Shown here: positions 24,654 through 32,765 of the stretch, piece by piece | Layout of the letters: every line of letters begins with the position of its first letter | How positions within the stretch are numbered: position 1 is the first letter of the stretch | Source: Pseudomonas sp. TH43 | GTDB lineage: Bacteria > Pseudomonadota > Gammaproteobacteria > Pseudomonadales > Pseudomonadaceae | Assembly (NCBI RefSeq): GCF_016650635.1 | Contig: NZ_JAEKFI010000004.1 | Location: 1,374,001 to 1,438,000 of the forward strand | Reading direction: 5' to 3' | DNA length: 64,000 nt | Notes under the pieces: generated by a model | What the model saw: only the letters and a program-made list of their open reading frames with translations | The model's database searches: none | What the model was told of the DNA's origin: nothing | Made by a program: the position numbers and the translations under genes

Positions 24654-26057
24654 ATGACCATGCAGCATCCTGTGCGTACCGAACTCTGGGCCATCCTGCG
24701 GCTGTCGGGGCCGTTGATCGCCTCGCAGTTAGCGCACATGTTGATGGTGCTGACCGACACCCTGATGATGGCGCGCATCAGCCCCGAAGCGCTGGCCGGC
24801 GGTGGGCTGGGGGCTGCGAGCTATTCGTTCGTATCGATTTTCTGCATCGGCGTGATCGCGGCCGTCGGCACCTTGGTGGCGATCCGCAAGGGCGCCGGCG
24901 ACATCATCGGCGCGGCGCGGCTGACCCAGGCCGGGTTGTGGCTGGCGTGGCTGATGGCGCTGGGCGCCGGATTGCTGCTGTGGAATCTGAAACCCGTATT
25001 GCTGCTGTTCGGCCAGACTGAAACCAACGTCATCGCTGCCGGACAGTTTCTGATTGCGCTGCCGTTCGCCCTGCCCGGCTATCTGAGCTTCATGGCCCTG
25101 CGCGGCTTCACCAGCGCAATCGGTCGGGCGACGCCGGTGATGGTCATCAGTCTGGCCGGCACCGTGGCCAACTTCCTGCTCAATTACGCGCTGATCACTG
25201 GCATGTTCGGCCTGCCAAAACTCGGTCTGATGGGCATTGGCCTGGTCACCGCGATTGTCGCCAACTGCATGGCGCTGGCACTGGCCTGGCATATTCGCCG
25301 GCATCCGGCCTATGACGCGTATCCGTTGCGTGCCGGCCTGTCGCGGCCCGATCGGCAATACCTCAAAGAACTCTGGCGCCTCGGCCTGCCGATTGGTGGC
25401 ACCTATGCGGTGGAAGTCGGCTTGTTCGCCTTCGCTGCGTTGTGCATGGGCACGATGGGCAGCACACAGATGGGCGCGCACCAGATTGCCCTGCAGATCG
25501 TTTCGGTGGCATTCATGGTGCCCGCCGGTATGTCGTATGCGATCACCATGCGCATCGGCCAGCATTACGGCGCTGGGCAATTGCTGGATGCACGGATGTC
25601 CGGCCGCGTCGGGATCGTCTTTGGTGCGGTGGTGATGCTTGGCTTTGCGTTGGTCTTCTGGTTTTTGCCGAATCAGTTGGTCGGGTTGTTCCTCGATCAC
25701 AACGATCCGGCGTTTGCCGAGGTCATTCGTCTGGCGGTGAGCCTGTTGGCGGTGGCGGCGTGGTTCGAACTGTTCGACGGCACGCAGACGATTGCCATGG
25801 GCTGTATCCGTGGGCTCAAGGACGCGAAAACCACGTTCCTGGTCGGGCTCGCTTGCTACTGGCTGATCGGCGCGCCGGCGGCGTGGTGGATGGCGTTCCA
25901 TTTGAACTGGGGGCCGACGGGGGTCTGGTGGGGATTGGCGCTGGGCCTGGCGTGTGCGGCGGTGAGTTTGACGCTGGCGTTCGAGTGGAAGATGAAGCGG
26001 ATGATTCGGCGTGAGCCGGCGTCATCCAGGCCATTCACAGTTCCTCAGACCGACTGA
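24654..26057 (+). CDS. MATE family efflux transporter (NorM-like)
   Basis: A 467-residue inner-membrane exporter with twelve membrane helices in two six-helix bundles. MATE carriers exchange drugs or cationic compounds for sodium or protons. Typical segments are ILRLSGPLIASQLAHMLMVL in helix 1, a conserved RGFTSAIGRATPVM loop after helix 4, and GAHQIALQIVS in the second half. Starts at 24648 (GTG), 24654 and 24660 (ATG) are all possible; GAGTGG best serves the ATGs. It is divergent from a LysR gene that may control it. A class D REP pair separates it from the convergent GGDEF/EAL gene. Confidence 0.92.
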   Translation: MTMQHPVRTELWAILRLSGPLIASQLAHMLMVLTDTLMMARISPEALAGGGLGAASYSFVSIFCIGVIAAVGTLVAIRKGAGDIIGAARLTQAGLWLAWLMALGAGLLLWNLKPVLLLFGQTETNVIAAGQFLIALPFALPGYLSFMALRGFTSAIGRATPVMVISLAGTVANFLLNYALITGMFGLPKLGLMGIGLVTAIVANCMALALAWHIRRHPAYDAYPLRAGLSRPDRQYLKELWRLGLPIGGTYAVEVGLFAFAALCMGTMGSTQMGAHQIALQIVSVAFMVPAGMSYAITMRIGQHYGAGQLLDARMSGRVGIVFGAVVMLGFALVFWFLPNQLVGLFLDHNDPAFAEVIRLAVSLLAVAAWFELFDGTQTIAMGCIRGLKDAKTTFLVGLACYWLIGAPAAWWMAFHLNWGPTGVWWGLALGLACAAVSLTLAFEWKMKRMIRREPASSRPFTVPQTD

Positions 26058-26081
26058 AATCCCCCCAATAAAAGGGAAACT

Positions 26082-26229
26082 CGTGGCGAGGGGATTTATC
26101 CCCGTTGGGTGGCGAAGCCGCCCCTAAATCTGATGTCGCGGTGTATCAGTTACACCCGGTGCGACGGTTTTGCGACTGCTTCGCAGCCGAACGGGGCGGT
26201 GCGACGTTTCGCTGAATCCCCTCGCCACA
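26082..26229. repeat. Class D long inverted repeat
   Basis: A long imperfect palindrome whose ends are GTGGCGAGGGGATTTATCCC-type and its complement near 26214-26229. Inner parts (GGCGAAGCCGCCCC; CTTCGCAGCCGAACGGGG) also pair. The same class recurs at 51166 and 52512. Confidence 0.85.
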
Positions 26230-26255
26230 ATGTTGTTTCAAATTTGCTCTAGTGG

Positions 26256-27929
26256 TCAGCTCACGATTTCGAGGGCGGGCTGTTGGCTTGAGCCGAAGGT
26301 CAGGTATTCAACCAGTTCAGCCAGCGGCAACGGCCGGCTGATCAGATAACCCTGTACCTGATCGCAACCAAAGCCGCGCAGCAATTCCAGCTGTTCCGGG
26401 GTTTCCACCCCTTCAGCCACGACTTCCAGATGCAGGTTGTGCGCGAGGTTGATCATCGCATGCACCAGTTTGCGGTTTTCTTCGCGCTGTTCCATGCCAC
26501 CGACGAAGCTCTTGTCGATCTTCAGCAAAGTGATCGGCAGGCTGTTGAGGTGCACAAACGACGAGAAACCGGTACCGAAGTCATCCAGCGAGAAGCGCAC
26601 GCCGAGGCGACCGAGGGCGTCCATGGTCTGTTTGACCAGATCGCTGCGCCGCATCACTGCGGTTTCAGTCAGCTCGAACTCCAGCCACTGTGCTTCGACA
26701 CCGCGTTCGGCGATCAACCGGCTAAGCGTCGGCAATAACTGACTGTCCTGAAACTGACGAAACGACAGGTTGATCGCCATGTGCAACGCCGGCAAACCAC
26801 GCTCGCGCAAAGCCTGCATGTCACGCAGGGCCCGGGAAATGACCCAATAACCCAGCGGCACGATCAAACCACTCTGCTCGGCCAGTGGCACGAATTCACT
26901 TGGCGGCAGCAGACCGCGCTCGCCGTGGCGCCAGCGCACCAAGGCCTCGAGGCCGACAATCTGGCCGTCCTCAAGATTAAGCCGAGGCTGGTAATGCAGT
27001 TCCAGTTCATCGCGACGCAAGGCCCGGCGCAGCTCACTTTCGAGGTCGGCCATGCTTCGCGCGTTGCGGTTGATCCGTTCGTTGAAGATGTGAAAGGTGC
27101 AGCCCTGAGTGCTCTTGGCCTGCTGCATGGCGATGTGCGCGTGCCACATCAGCGGGTCGGCGCCACCCTGCGCGCGGGCATGGGCGATGCCGAGGCTGGA
27201 GCCGATCAACAGGCTTTCGCCATCGACCCAGTAGGGTTCGGACAAGGCTTCGGTGATGCGCTCGGCCATCCATTCGGCGCGTTGCGGTGCACGGCGAGTA
27301 TCGATCAACAGCGCGAATTCGTCGCTGCCCAGCCGTGCCAGTTGATCGCCGGCCTCAAGCTGGCTTTTCAGCCGCGCGACGACTTGCAGGATCAAGCGGT
27401 CGCCGGCCTGATGACCGAGAGCGTCGTTGGCGTGGCGGAAGTTGTCGAGATCGAGATGGCCGAGCGCCAGGCCACGGCCGTCGTTTTCCGCCAGCCGCGC
27501 CGTGAGCAAGGTCTGAAAACCCTGACGGTTGGCGATACCGGTCAGCGGATCCTGTTCGGCGAGGCGTTGCAAGGTGTTTTCGAGTACGCCGCGCTCACGC
27601 ACATGGCGCAGGCAACGCCGCAGCATGCCGGCGTCGAGGGCGTCGAACACCAGCCAGTCGCTGACCCCAACAGGCGCGGTCGCCGGCTCGTGGTCCAGCA
27701 GCAATACGGTCGGCAGGCTGCAACGGCCCGGGGCCGGTTGCAGTGCGGGAAGGGTCAACAGCACCGCATGGCGGTTGTCTTCGAACAGACTGCTGACCGA
27801 GTCCCAACTCGGCGCACTGATCAGCACCGCCGCGCTCCCCATCGGAGCCAGACACTCGCGCAATAACGCTGTCCACGCTGGCTCTTCGGCCAGTAGCAGC
27901 AAACGCAAGGGTTCGACAGGCGTAGACAA
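26256..27929 (-). CDS. GGDEF/EAL c-di-GMP phosphodiesterase (ProE/PA5295-like)
   Basis: A 557-residue cytoplasmic protein: a degenerate receiver-like domain (1-115, no phosphoacceptor aspartate in the usual place), a GGDEF domain (about 120-290) and an EAL domain (about 295-550). The GGDEF signature is GSDEF at 201-205 and the RxxD inhibitory site is missing, so synthase activity is doubtful. The EAL domain keeps EALVRW (328-330 EAL), INLS, ELTE, LDDFGTG, KIDKSFV and EGVET, so c-di-GMP hydrolysis is expected. From memory PA5295 (ProE) of P. aeruginosa lies in the same place before rep and is a phosphodiesterase affecting exopolysaccharide. Divergent from rep. Confidence 0.88.
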   Translation of the reverse strand: MSTPVEPLRLLLLAEEPAWTALLRECLAPMGSAAVLISAPSWDSVSSLFEDNRHAVLLTLPALQPAPGRCSLPTVLLLDHEPATAPVGVSDWLVFDALDAGMLRRCLRHVRERGVLENTLQRLAEQDPLTGIANRQGFQTLLTARLAENDGRGLALGHLDLDNFRHANDALGHQAGDRLILQVVARLKSQLEAGDQLARLGSDEFALLIDTRRAPQRAEWMAERITEALSEPYWVDGESLLIGSSLGIAHARAQGGADPLMWHAHIAMQQAKSTQGCTFHIFNERINRNARSMADLESELRRALRRDELELHYQPRLNLEDGQIVGLEALVRWRHGERGLLPPSEFVPLAEQSGLIVPLGYWVISRALRDMQALRERGLPALHMAINLSFRQFQDSQLLPTLSRLIAERGVEAQWLEFELTETAVMRRSDLVKQTMDALGRLGVRFSLDDFGTGFSSFVHLNSLPITLLKIDKSFVGGMEQREENRKLVHAMINLAHNLHLEVVAEGVETPEQLELLRGFGCDQVQGYLISRPLPLAELVEYLTFGSSQQPALEIVS

Positions 27930-28191
27930 GCTAGCTCCCTAGACTCTGCAATGATGTGGGCGGGGCATTATGCCGTTGCGCAGTTCAATGACCAAATGAC
28001 AACGGTTATCAAAACGTTATTTTGTGTCACGAATGAGAACATTAGCCGCAAAATCTCCGCGCATCCTGCGTGAAAGTAACAAAACCGGCAAATTTGAATC
28101 GAGCGGTGCGTCACAAGTCGGACAGAGCAGCACAATTCTCTGAGCCTGTTAAAATGCCGGCCCATTTCGTCAACGACTCCCGAATTTTCGT

Positions 28192-30201
28192 ATGTCCCGA
28201 CTCAATCCCCGGCAGCAAGAAGCCGTGAACTACGTCGGCGGCCCTCTATTGGTGCTCGCCGGTGCTGGCTCCGGCAAGACCAGCGTGATCACGCGCAAAA
28301 TCGCGCACCTGATCCAGAACTGCGGCATCCGCGCCCAGTACATCGTCGCCATGACCTTTACCAACAAGGCCGCGCGCGAGATGAAAGAGCGGGTCGGCAC
28401 CCTGCTGCGGGCCGGCGAGGGGCGTGGCCTGACGGTCTGCACCTTCCACAACCTCGGTCTGAACATCATTCGCAAGGAACACGCGCGGTTGGGTTACAAA
28501 CCCGGCTTCTCGATCTTCGACGAGACCGACGTGAAGTCCTTGATGACCGACATCATGCAGAAGGAGTACGCGGGCGAAGACGGCGTCGACGAGATCAAGA
28601 ATATGATCGGCGCCTGGAAAAACGACCTGATCCTGCCGCCTCAGGCGCTGGAGAACGCGCGCAACCCCAAGGAACAGACTGCCGCCATCGTCTACACCCA
28701 CTACCAGCGCACGCTCAAAGCGTTTAACGCGGTGGACTTCGACGACCTGATCCTGCTGCCGGTAAAACTCTTCGAAGAGCACGCCGACATTCTGGAGAAG
28801 TGGCAGAACAAGGTTCGCTACCTGCTGGTCGACGAATACCAGGACACCAACGCCAGCCAATACCTGCTGGTGAAGATGCTCATCGGCAAGCGCAACCAAT
28901 TTACCGTGGTAGGCGACGACGACCAGTCGATCTACGCTTGGCGCGGTGCGCGGCCGGAAAACCTGATGCTGCTCAAGGACGACTATCCGTCCCTGAAAGT
29001 GGTGATGCTCGAGCAGAACTACCGCTCCACCAGCCGCATTCTGCGTTGCGCCAACGTGCTGATCTCGAACAATCCGCACGAATTCGAGAAGCAGTTGTGG
29101 AGTGAAATGGGCCACGGCGACGAGATCCGCGTGATCCGCTGCCGCAACGAGGACGCCGAAGCCGAGCGCGTGGCCATGGAAATCCTCAGCCTGCACTTGC
29201 GCACCGACCGCCCGTACAGCGACTTCGCGATTCTTTATCGCGGTAACTATCAGGCCAAGTTGATCGAGCTGAAACTGCAGCACCACCAGGTGCCGTACCG
29301 CCTGAGCGGCGGCAACAGCTTCTTCGGCCGCCAGGAAGTGAAGGACCTGATGGCCTACTTCCGCTTGATCGTGAACCCGGACGACGACAACGCCTTTCTG
29401 CGGGTGATCAATGTGCCGCGCCGTGAAATCGGCTCGACCACGTTGGAAAAACTCGGCAACTACGCCACCGAACGGAAGATTTCGATGTACGCCGCCACCG
29501 ATGAAATCGGCCTGGGCGAGCATCTGGACAGCCGTTTCACCGATCGCCTGTCGCGCTTCAAGCGCTTCATGGACAAGGTCCGCGAGCAGTGCGCCGGCGA
29601 AGACCCGATCTCGGCGCTGCGCAGCATGGTCATGGACATCGACTACGAGAACTGGCTGCGCACCAACAGCTCCAGCGACAAGGCTGCCGATTACCGGATG
29701 AGCAACGTCTGGTTCCTGATCGAGGCGTTGAAAAACACCCTCGAAAAGGACGAAGAAGGCGAAATGACCGTCGAGGACGCCATCGGCAAACTGGTCCTGC
29801 GCGACATGCTGGAACGTCAGCAGGAAGAGGAAGACGGCGCCGAAGGCGTGCAGATGATGACGCTGCATGCGTCCAAGGGTCTGGAATTCCCGTACGTGTT
29901 CATCATGGGCATGGAAGAGGAAATCCTCCCGCACCGCTCCAGCATCGAAGCCGACACCATCGAAGAGGAACGCCGCCTGGCCTACGTGGGCATCACCCGC
30001 GCCCGTCAGACGCTGGCCTTCACCTTCGCCGCCAAGCGCAAGCAGTACGGCGAGATCATCGATTGCGCGCCCAGCCGCTTCCTCGATGAGCTGCCGCCGG
30101 ACGATCTGGCGTGGGAAGGCAACGACGACACACCGACCGAAGTCAAAGCCGTGCGCGGCAATAACGCATTGGCTGATATACGCGCGATGTTAAAGCGCTA
30201 G
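28192..30201 (+). CDS. rep: ATP-dependent DNA helicase Rep
   Basis: Superfamily 1A 3'-5' helicase that helps replication forks through protein blocks. The 669-residue protein has Walker A GAGSGKT at 24-30, motif Ia MTFTNKAAREMKER, motif II LVDEYQDTN, motif III GDDDQSIYAWRGA, motif IV LEQNYRST, motif V MTLHASKGLEFP and motif VI EERRLAYVGITRAR. The first residues MSRLNPRQQEAVNYVGGPL distinguish Rep from UvrD. The C-terminus is a little shorter than UvrD, as expected. A 262-base gap upstream separates it from the divergent GGDEF/EAL gene; xpt follows 58 bases later on the same strand. Confidence 0.97.
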   Translation: MSRLNPRQQEAVNYVGGPLLVLAGAGSGKTSVITRKIAHLIQNCGIRAQYIVAMTFTNKAAREMKERVGTLLRAGEGRGLTVCTFHNLGLNIIRKEHARLGYKPGFSIFDETDVKSLMTDIMQKEYAGEDGVDEIKNMIGAWKNDLILPPQALENARNPKEQTAAIVYTHYQRTLKAFNAVDFDDLILLPVKLFEEHADILEKWQNKVRYLLVDEYQDTNASQYLLVKMLIGKRNQFTVVGDDDQSIYAWRGARPENLMLLKDDYPSLKVVMLEQNYRSTSRILRCANVLISNNPHEFEKQLWSEMGHGDEIRVIRCRNEDAEAERVAMEILSLHLRTDRPYSDFAILYRGNYQAKLIELKLQHHQVPYRLSGGNSFFGRQEVKDLMAYFRLIVNPDDDNAFLRVINVPRREIGSTTLEKLGNYATERKISMYAATDEIGLGEHLDSRFTDRLSRFKRFMDKVREQCAGEDPISALRSMVMDIDYENWLRTNSSSDKAADYRMSNVWFLIEALKNTLEKDEEGEMTVEDAIGKLVLRDMLERQQEEEDGAEGVQMMTLHASKGLEFPYVFIMGMEEEILPHRSSIEADTIEEERRLAYVGITRARQTLAFTFAAKRKQYGEIIDCAPSRFLDELPPDDLAWEGNDDTPTEVKAVRGNNALADIRAMLKR

Positions 30202-30259
30202 AATTGACCACTTTTTTTAAAACCTTAGGGCGCACATAGCGCCAACAGAGGACAGCTTC

Positions 30260-30832
30260 ATGGAAGCACTGCACAAGAAAATCCGCGAAGAAGGCATCGT
30301 GCTTTCCGATCAGGTTCTGAAAGTCGACGCCTTTCTGAACCACCAGATCGACCCGGCCCTGATGAAGCTGATCGGCGACGAATTCGCCACGCTGTTCAAG
30401 GATTCGGGCATCACCAAGATCGTCACCATCGAAGCCTCGGGCATCGCCCCGGCGATCATGACCGGTCTGAACCTCGGTGTGCCGGTGATCTTCGCCCGTA
30501 AGCACCAGTCCCTTACCCTGACTGAAAACCTGCTGTCGGCGACCGTTTACTCGTTCACCAAGCAGACCGAAAGCACCGTCGCCATCTCCCCGCGCCACCT
30601 GACCAGCAGCGACCGCGTGTTGGTCATTGACGACTTCCTGGCCAACGGCAAGGCATCGCAGGCGCTGATCTCGATCATCAAGCAGGCCGGCGCCACCGTT
30701 GCCGGTCTGGGCATCGTCATCGAGAAATCGTTCCAGGGCGGCCGCGCCGAACTGGATTCGCAAGGCTACCGCGTTGAATCGCTGGCCCGCGTGAAATCGC
30801 TGGCCGGCGGCGTTGTCACCTTCATCGAATAA
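30260..30832 (+). CDS. xpt: Xanthine phosphoribosyltransferase
   Basis: Purine salvage: makes XMP from xanthine and PRPP. The 190-residue protein has the type I PRTase signature VLVIDDFLANGKA that binds PRPP, and the N-terminal MEALHKKIREEGIVLSDQVL shared by the Bacillus-type Xpt family. The start is supported by GAGGACAGC 5 bases upstream. It follows rep by 58 bases and may be co-transcribed. No purine riboswitch is visible in the short leader. Two REP pairs follow. Confidence 0.96.
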   Translation: MEALHKKIREEGIVLSDQVLKVDAFLNHQIDPALMKLIGDEFATLFKDSGITKIVTIEASGIAPAIMTGLNLGVPVIFARKHQSLTLTENLLSATVYSFTKQTESTVAISPRHLTSSDRVLVIDDFLANGKASQALISIIKQAGATVAGLGIVIEKSFQGGRAELDSQGYRVESLARVKSLAGGVVTFIE

Positions 30833-30850
30833 AGCCACACCGCATTACCC

Positions 30851-30944
30851 CTGTGGGAGCGAGCCTGCTCGCGAATGCTTTGGATCAGTCGACATCTTGT
30901 GTTGACTGATCCACCGCTTTCGCGAGCAAGCTTTGCTCCTACAG
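30851..30944. repeat. REP pair (class A / A variant)
   Basis: A class A copy at the left (from CTGTGGGAGCGAGCC) and an inverted variant at the right (GCGAGCAAGCTTTGCTCC), about 40 bases apart. It follows xpt. Confidence 0.88.
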
Positions 30945-31057
30945 TTGTTTTGGGACTGGCAGTTATTGCGCGGCGGCCTCTTGGCCGAATAGCGTCGATA
31001 ATCAGCAACACTGCAGCACGTCGATATTTTCATCGAACAAAGCCGCACCGCAATTTC

Positions 31058-31151
31058 CCTGTGGGAGCGAGCCTGCTCGCTAAGGCGTCGTGTCAGTCAA
31101 CCTATTCTTTGACTGATCCACCGCTTTCGCGAGCAGGCTCGCTCCCACAGG
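31058..31151. repeat. REP pair (class A)
   Basis: A second inverted pair 110 bases after the first, with arms GTGGGAGCGAGCCTGCTCGC and complement. It ends 7 bases before the stop of the PheS-like gene and so marks one edge of the unusual 31158-33704 island. Confidence 0.92.
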
Positions 31152-31157
31152 TAAGTC

Positions 31158-32306
31158 TCAAACCTTCGACAAATCCATTCTGTACCCCGCCCCCGGTACC
31201 CCTTCATGCATCGCAGCTTGAATATCCGCGTACAAGGCATTCGCTTCACCGGTGGTAATCGAGCGCGAACAATCACGCAGCACCACATGCAAAAGCACGT
31301 TCTCCTGACCCGGTAACATCCCGAGTCGCTCAATGGCCTGCGCCGGTAAATCCGAACGTGGCCAGCGCCCCTTGATTCGCATCTCCTCGATCCATCCAGA
31401 GCAATCCCCTGCCGCCTGCAACATCCTCTCGGTCAATACCTCTTCACTCAAACCCGGCGTTACTGCCAACGAGATATCACGGGCAATCGACGGCAAACGA
31501 GATACCGCAGTCCACGGATCCAGATCATGCATCTGCGCCTGCACGCGCACATTCTGATCACGCAACAAACGAATATCAGGAATGCCTTTGCGCAACATCG
31601 TCAGGCGATCCAGCCCCATCCCAAGAGCGAGTCCGCCATGGTGCAGCGGATCAATCTGCAAACGCTGCAACAGCGACTTCGCGATACGCCCGCACTCAAG
31701 AACCTCGACCGGCACGCCATCATTCAACACATTCACTTCAATCCCGCCCTCGGTGTAGTGATGTGGACTGTCGCTATAAACCCAGGACTTTTCCGGGACG
31801 GCCGACTGCAAAATATCGCCGACAAGACGCAGTAAATGCTCATGGGATGCCAGCTCCGGGTCGCCCAATACCCAGATATCCATTTGGTGCGGCTCGGCGC
31901 AATGCCAACGATCTCGGCTATCACGCCTGAAGGTAATGCCTGGCGCTGCCAGCAAAATGGTTTGTCCCGGCCGACGAACCTCGGCGGCCTGCTGAAGTGC
32001 CGCAGGAATCTGGCTGGTGGTCTGCGTTCGCAAAAGCGAATGCTCATCGACCCAACGTGTGTGCTCGCTGCCAAGGGTAATTTCTGCCGGGTCGTAACCC
32101 AGCAAACCGTAGTTCTCTTCGGCGGACACAATCCTTGGCCCAACCTGCAACTGCGCTCGGGGCCAGCCTCTTGCTGCGAGTCCTTGAAGGACTTCATTGA
32201 GCAGTAGTCGGACTGCGTGGTCGGGTTGGTTCTTTTCGGTTAAGTCAGTGAGGAGTAAGGCTTGGTGGACAGATGTGTCTGTCAGGTACTTCTTTGGTGT
32301 GTGCAC
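31158..32306 (-). CDS. PheS-like ligase fused to FDX-ACB domain (SrmL-type)
   Basis: A 382-residue protein (from the GTG at 32306, AGGGG 6 bases upstream; the frame is open to 32390 but the added residues are hydrophobic and AT-rich). It looks like a single-chain phenylalanyl-tRNA synthetase relative: LLRTQTT (91-97), motif 2 FRRD (126-129) with PHQMD (139-143), EVLECGRI (201-208), motif 3 GGLALGMGLDR (224-234) and a C-terminal ferredoxin-fold anticodon-binding domain (about 268-370, SIARDISLAV). Class II ATP-binding elements are retained, but the FAF pair that holds phenylalanine in PheS is LAL here, so the substrate is probably not Phe. I recall a provisional family name (PheS-related mystery ligase, SrmL). 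Divergent from a peptide gene and an M29-like gene. Confidence 0.82.
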   Translation of the reverse strand: MHTPKKYLTDTSVHQALLLTDLTEKNQPDHAVRLLLNEVLQGLAARGWPRAQLQVGPRIVSAEENYGLLGYDPAEITLGSEHTRWVDEHSLLRTQTTSQIPAALQQAAEVRRPGQTILLAAPGITFRRDSRDRWHCAEPHQMDIWVLGDPELASHEHLLRLVGDILQSAVPEKSWVYSDSPHHYTEGGIEVNVLNDGVPVEVLECGRIAKSLLQRLQIDPLHHGGLALGMGLDRLTMLRKGIPDIRLLRDQNVRVQAQMHDLDPWTAVSRLPSIARDISLAVTPGLSEEVLTERMLQAAGDCSGWIEEMRIKGRWPRSDLPAQAIERLGMLPGQENVLLHVVLRDCSRSITTGEANALYADIQAAMHEGVPGAGYRMDLSKV

Positions 32307-32605
32307 TGTGTGCCCCTGTGTTCGTGGTTGGCATGAGCCCCGAAAACAAAGCCCATAAATAAAACCTAACCAGACAAGACCTCTCACCACAAATGAAAAA
32401 CCTTAAATTTACAACTTTCAGAATAGACCTACAGACGCAACCCACGTAAATAACCAAACCACTCATATCTAAAAAGAAGACATAAAAATTGATTCTTAAA
32501 AAGTGAAAATAATTATTCAATCGGATCGCTAACTTATGCATTAATCCGCTCAACCCCATGCCACATGGGGGGACCACAACAAAAACCAAAAAAAGGAAAA
32601 CTCAA
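32307..32605. promoter_or_regulatory. AT-rich divergent control region of the ligase/peptide island
   Basis: About 300 bases, markedly AT-rich for this genome. It contains CCCCATG-CCA-CATGGGG (32554-32570), a 7-bp hairpin 36 bases before the peptide start codon. A possible promoter for the peptide side is TTGATT (32489) and ATTATT (32512), 17 bases apart; this is weak. No open frame on either strand is convincing apart from the N-terminal extension of the ligase frame to 32390. Confidence 0.4.
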
Positions 32606-32707
32606 ATGCAAACTGAAAAAACCACAAAAGAAAATCTTAATCGCATCACTTCTGGCCCGGATAATTTTGGATGGGCACCGTTGGCTTGGGCGCATACCGA
32701 AGATTAA
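32606..32707 (+). CDS. 33-residue putative precursor peptide
   Basis: A short gene with a clear Shine-Dalgarno (AAAGGAAA, 8 bases before ATG). The peptide has a polar, charged leader-like half (MQTEKTTKENLNR) and a C-terminal half containing FGWAPLAWAHTED, with two tryptophans. It is followed 10 bases later by a strong GC hairpin and then by an enzyme gene with an excellent ribosome-binding site; this peptide-hairpin-enzyme layout is typical of RiPP or scaffold-peptide operons. There is no signal peptide or cysteine. That it is a substrate of the nearby PheS-like ligase is inference. It could also be a leader peptide controlling the next gene, but it lacks runs of any single amino-acid codon. 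Confidence 0.6.
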   Translation: MQTEKTTKENLNRITSGPDNFGWAPLAWAHTED

Positions 32708-32717
32708 TTGAAGCACC

Positions 32718-32741
32718 GCGCGGCAACCGCCCTTGCCGCGC
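32718..32741 (+). terminator. Hairpin between the peptide gene and the M29-like gene
   Basis: A perfect 9-bp stem GCGCGGCAA / TTGCCGCGC with a six-base loop (CCGCCC). No T tract follows, so it is more likely an RNA-stabilising or partial attenuating hairpin that lets the peptide be made in excess over the enzyme. Confidence 0.75.
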
Positions 32742-32765
32742 ACTTCAGAACAAGGAGGGTTTTTT

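Noticed and set aside
30202..30259. A purine riboswitch before xpt
   Set aside because: The 58-base spacer is too short for the three-helix aptamer and none of its conserved sequence is present.
32606..32707. The 33-residue peptide as a transcription-attenuation leader
   Set aside because: No run of one amino-acid codon and the following hairpin has no T tract. Not excluded, but less likely than a substrate peptide.
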